This document shows, piece after piece, positions 60,560 to 64,000 of a stretch of 64,000 nt of DNA. The notes under the pieces were generated by a model, which was not told the DNA's origin, did no database searches, and saw only the letters and a program-made list of their open reading frames with translations. Within the stretch, counting starts at the first letter, position 1. Each line of letters opens with the position of its first letter. The position numbers and the translations under genes were made by a program. Origin of the DNA: Mucidula mucida (Eukaryota > Basidiomycota > Agaricomycetes > Agaricales > Physalacriaceae); assembly GCA_015501055.1 (NCBI GenBank), contig JADNYV010000050.1, positions 1 to 64,000 on the forward strand. The letters run 5' to 3'.

Positions 60560-61953
60560 CTATATGCTCGCACTCTGGCGCACAACAACATCCCACGCCA
60601 TGTCATACCACTCTCTCGGGAAAAGGGTCCTATCAAACATATCTAGGAGCCCCAAGCGGTGTATAGGATCCCACCACGGCGGCAGGGTGAGATAAAACCA
60701 CGCAAGGACCCACGAGTACCCCAAGACATGGACATACGGCGGCCTCCCAACGCCCAGTTTCCGCGCGGCAGCGATAACGCCGTCTTCAAAGGCGATACCC
60801 GTAGCCTGGATAACGAAGAACGCCACGGACGTGCTCTTCGTCCGCTCCATTCCGGCCGTGTACTCGGCGACCCAGTGCATGATACCCGAAAGAACAAATG
60901 CGACGTATAGTTGAACATATGAAGAAAAGTTGGTCCCTGGCTGTAGGTTTAAAACACGGCGAGCCAAGAATTTACCATGCGCAGAAAGGAACTGAAATAA
61001 TTGTTTCGTGAGTTGCATCTCAACTATCAGAAGAGTACATGAAACTCACGCCTCGCAGGTACTGATGCCATACTCGTCTGTTCGCACATATTAGTTGACG
61101 CATGACTCGAGGATTACAAGCGTACCCCCAAAACCTCCTCAAAGTATAAGCATCACTCCAAAATCCGAACGAGTGCGTCCAGTCTTCCGGACGTGAAAAA
61201 TGCAGCGCCACAGATATCAGAGTAACAGCGCCATGAATGAGAACAGCGTTGCCCTCAACCATCGTTACCCAAAACAGCATATCCACCGGCTTCCAAAACC
61301 ACGGCCGCACTGCAAACGACACACCATCCTTCATGAACGCCGGACACTGCATGACATACATGGTCGCAACGTCCACAGCGACAGCCCAGCGAAGCATCGA
61401 CGCGACCTTCTGCGCGATGAAGGTAATACGTGACGTACCCGGTACAGCGCGAGGACGGAACACATTGGGCTCGTTGCTCCACCCAACCGAACGAAGACTC
61501 GTAGACAGCCGCAAGCCCCATTTCGCGCGCTCTACGATGGGCGCGTTCTCAATGAGCTCCTGTTGCTGGCGCACCCAGCGAACGTCGCGTTGAGGCTGTG
61601 AGAGGAGGATCAAATCTGACGCGAGCAAGATGAAGAAAACCATGCCAAAGGCCATCAGGTAGTCGACCACGTCGCTCCCTGTCGTCGTAGTGAGCAGGTA
61701 CATGCATGGAACAGCGCTCCCGAAGAAAAAGATCCAGCGTGGGGTGGAGGGCGTCACGATTAGCGACGTGGTGAGACTAGCAACCGCTACCAGCAACACT
61801 CCACAGAGAACGGCCGACGCTCGCGCATCATAGAGTAGAACGACTGCGGTGTGAGAGGTTAGTACGACATTAATGTGTGCTTTTGCAAGGCAGACCGAAA
61901 TTAGCTGACAGGCTCATATGATTGATACCCATATTGAGAGGAGGCATTGACAT
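60560..61953 (-). CDS. Wax-synthase-like MBOAT acyltransferase, copy 5
   Basis: Full-length and frame-intact. The likely start is the ATG at 61953 (MSMPPLNMGINHMSLSANF), joined by a 50-base intron with a CTAAC branch point to VVLLYDARASAVLCG. The main exon has IVTPSTPRWIFFFGSA, LILLSQPQRDVRWVRQQQEL, LSTSLRSVGWSNEP and HFSRPEDWTHSFGFWSDAYT. The next exon encodes RVWHQYLRG. The last has FLSAHGKFLARRVLNLQPGT, VLSGIMHWV with the MBOAT His, and YSWVLAWFYLTLPPWWDPIH. Unlike copies 1-4 it has no DUF6534 partner upstream. It is the most divergent copy (VTPSTPRW instead of VKPSFPRW). Confidence 0.85.
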
Positions 61954-62578
61954 GTCGTAAAGGCGCGTCGGAGCTAAACTCGGACTCTTTCGCAATGGCA
62001 ATTGAATTGAGGAGCCTGCGATAGGCGGTGTGTGCTAAACCATATAGACAAGAATACACGCGTCGAGGAGCGTCGGTGGGGTATCTGGGCGACGAGGTCA
62101 GCGCCGCGCCGCACAGAGAGTATCCAAACAACTTACATGTGTCGTGAAAGGAAATAGGAACAGTCCGGTGGCGAAGCAAGCAAGCAGGAGCCCGAGTTGG
62201 GATCTAAGCCAGCAACGTCCGCGTCGTCCAAGTCGTGAAGGGAGGAAAGAGAGAGAAAAATAAATGAGTAAGCAGAGGGACCTGTCCTACAAATATGATA
62301 TAGCCGGCAAAGAGACCGACGGCCGTCGGGGTCTCATCTCTTGTTGAAACAATTAGTACAAGCATAACTACTAGCGATACATTTTTACAAGTCCAACCTT
62401 TCTCTTAGCGATACAGTTTTTCAAGTCCGACCTTTCTCACATTGGAAACCAAGCTTGTCCTCGCAATTTCTGACGGCTGAAGAGGTCGATAGTAATCAAC
62501 ACCTTCTCGTTGGTCTTCTCTGTTTTTATCGTGACTGTCACCCTCGTTAGCGCTGAACCCAAAACGCGCGAACAGGTC
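61954..62578. other. Intergenic upstream of acyltransferase copy 5
   Basis: No DUF6534 motif is found here. A 38-bp direct repeat containing TAGCGATACA and CAAGTCC-ACCTTTCTC occurs twice at about 62371-62440. No gene is supported. Confidence 0.5.
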
Positions 62579-63300
62579 TTACCAGTCGATAAGGTGGACC
62601 TGAATCTCCTCCAAACTCATCGGAGACTCTTCCCAAGGAGTGTCTCGGCATTCCGTACAATACCAATCCTGCGTATCCTGTATCTTGGCATTGTATGGTT
62701 CACCGACAGTACTTGCATCTATCACGTCGACGTTCTCGCCTTTCCTAAGAGGTTCGGTCAATCCGTGTTCATATAGCACCAACACCTGTGAAGAAGAAAA
62801 CGTGTTAGCAAAGTACACGTCTCAAGTGGTAGATACACACCAACTGCCTCCAACCAAAGAGGTATTTCCTAGGTTGCATCGAATCCGTCAAGGGTATTGC
62901 CCGTTTCTTCGCTTTCAAATATGAATCCAGTCTATCAAGCCCAAGCCTCTCCCCGTAGACACGCGGACAATTGAACAAATGAATGTAGACGTTGAGATCG
63001 TCCAGGTCCTTGACTCTGGCGATCTAATCTAAGAAGCTCGACAACGTTAATGACAATGGTGTTCAACTGCACATCCACGCTGAGACAATCGGCGCTCCAT
63101 TTTTGGCGCTTGTAAGGACCACACTCCATGAGCTCAAATGGTGAATCAAAGTCCTCTTCGTCGTCAAAGTCCATATCATCGAGAAGATTGGTGGTCGTCA
63201 GGCATGGATGGAAAATCACGTCCGGGTAAAAATCAACCATTGGGTCGGGGGGCTCCTGCACGCCAAAGAATGTGAGGTAGTCCTGTTGCTGAAGGTCTAC
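62579..63300 (-). pseudogene. F-box-type protein, C-terminal part, fused to foreign 5' sequence
   Basis: The minus-strand frame reads DYLTFFGVQEPPDPMVDFYP, then DVIFHPCLTTTNLLDD, an acidic run, RQKWSADCLSVDVQLNTIV and VELLRLDR. After a one-base shift near 63020 it continues RVKDLDDLNVYIHLFNCPRV, RKYLFGWRQLV, and after an intron VLVLYEHGLTEPLRKGENVD and DWYCTEC. From FYPDV on it matches the C-terminal half of the F-box gene at 57.7 kb. The opening QQQDYLTFFGVQ belongs to family U. There is no F-box, so this is a chimeric fragment. Confidence 0.6.
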
Positions 63301-63480
63301 GGAGGTCCCTCAAAGTCCACTCGCTACCTTGTTGACTGAACGGACGCTGTTCCGGATCAGCCTCAGTGCATAAGGGATAACCTGAGCTCACCGTTTGACG
63401 ATTACGCTAGTCTGCACATGGAACGAACTCACCAAGCCTCAGAGCAATCGCTGTCCGTCGAAGCATGCCCAGTCGGAAGT
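63301..63480 (-). repeat. SDHC-like exon 1 / intron 1 fragment
   Basis: Plus-strand CTCACCGTTTGACGATTACG at 63388 matches CTCACCGTTTGGTGATTACA at 17172 in SDHC intron 1; the donor CTTGGTGAG and the spacing are also preserved. It lies between the POLD4 fragment and the F-box-type fragment. Confidence 0.6.
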
Positions 63481-63835
63481 AATGTCTGAGTTACTCATGT
63501 TCAAGGTGGTTGTGTTTGGGACGCCGGAACTGGCATGTGCGACTATGCAAAAAGGCGGACAGGTATACTCTTCCCTTAATTCCTGGGTCTTATTCCTGCA
63601 GGTAGTCATCTGTGTCAAGCTGTTGGAGGATCCCATAAACCTACACCAATTGTCAATAACTGAATTGCTGAAAGCGATGAACACACACTTCCTGGGGCGG
63701 ATCTAGACCCACTTTGTTTGCGCGCTCCCAGTTTTCCATAGACCGTATTCGTATGTCAAGTCGAATTCGCGGAGAATCTGGTGTTTGGGCTTCTCGCCTT
63801 CAGCGTGGTCTATGCAGAACGTTACGCGGTAGCCG
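63481..63835 (-). pseudogene. POLD4/Cdm1 fragment (copy 3)
   Basis: On the minus strand, ILREFDLTYEYG and the exon start HAEGEKPKHQ are followed by a shifted stretch equivalent to WERADKMGL, PPQ, and an intron and last exon matching POLD4 (TATGGGATCCTCCAACAGCT, GACACAGATGACTACCTGCA). The N-terminal exon is missing, an internal 18-base block after YEYG is deleted, and frames are broken. It is a pseudogene. Confidence 0.7.
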
Positions 63836-64000
63836 TACATAATTGAGCCTATGTTTCTCACCAGTCATGTCAAGACCTCACCAAGCCTCTCAGAAGTAAA
63901 TGGCCGAGTAATCGCAGAAGAATCTTTTAGTTACAGTGAGACGCAAATTCAATGGTCGGCAGGGGTTGACGTGGCCGCATATAATCGTTATGTGAGAGAG

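Overview
The window is nuclear DNA of a basidiomycete fungus, most likely a mushroom-forming Agaricomycete. The evidence is gene structure and gene content. Coding regions are cut by many short GT-AG introns of about 45-60 bases. The recognisable genes are typical of Agaricomycetes: DUF6534 membrane proteins, wax-synthase-like membrane acyltransferases, a basidiomycete-type F-box protein, kinase-like proteins, a fungal P450 and a KRE9-like cell-wall protein. Housekeeping genes (SDHC, a DNA polymerase delta small subunit, an Snt2-type chromatin protein, a Doa4/USP8-type deubiquitinase) are embedded in a repeat-rich background.

Layout. 0-7 kb: two 841-bp tandem repeats, a kinase-like gene and its fragment, and a secreted DUF3237-like gene. 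7.7-12 kb: an AlkB-like dioxygenase, then the first divergent DUF6534 / wax-synthase-like pair. 12-20 kb: P450 and glutathione S-transferase on the minus strand, SDHC, and a phenol-hydroxylase-like flavoprotein. 20-23 kb: two tandem copies of an expanded unknown gene family (called family U here). 23-27 kb: a second divergent pair and a wax-synthase remnant. 28-37 kb: three intact housekeeping genes. 37-47 kb: duplicated and broken material, namely an interrupted U copy carrying a hAT element, a kinase-like gene, an F-box fragment, another U copy split by a LINE fragment, and a second POLD4 copy. 47-62 kb: two more divergent pairs (one DUF6534 member destroyed by a MITE), a KRE9-like gene, an aminoglycoside-phosphotransferase-like kinase, an F-box gene and a fifth wax-synthase-like gene. 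62-64 kb: a chimera of POLD4, SDHC-like and F-box pieces.

Two themes stand out. First, a head-to-head pair of a DUF6534 seven-helix-type membrane protein and a wax-synthase-like MBOAT acyltransferase occurs four times, in both orientations, each time across a 340-590-bp intergenic region. A fifth acyltransferase stands alone and a sixth is a deletion remnant. This looks like a repeatedly duplicated functional module. Second, the promoter, presequence exon and first intron of SDHC are shared with the 5' ends of family U and with the 62-64 kb chimera, so a mitochondrial-presequence cassette seems to have spread with (or been taken from) a multi-copy family.

Many otherwise convincing genes contain one-base frame breaks (AlkB, flavoprotein, kinase-like genes, APH-like gene, F-box genes). 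They are either decaying paralogues or uncorrected assembly indels; sequence alone cannot decide.
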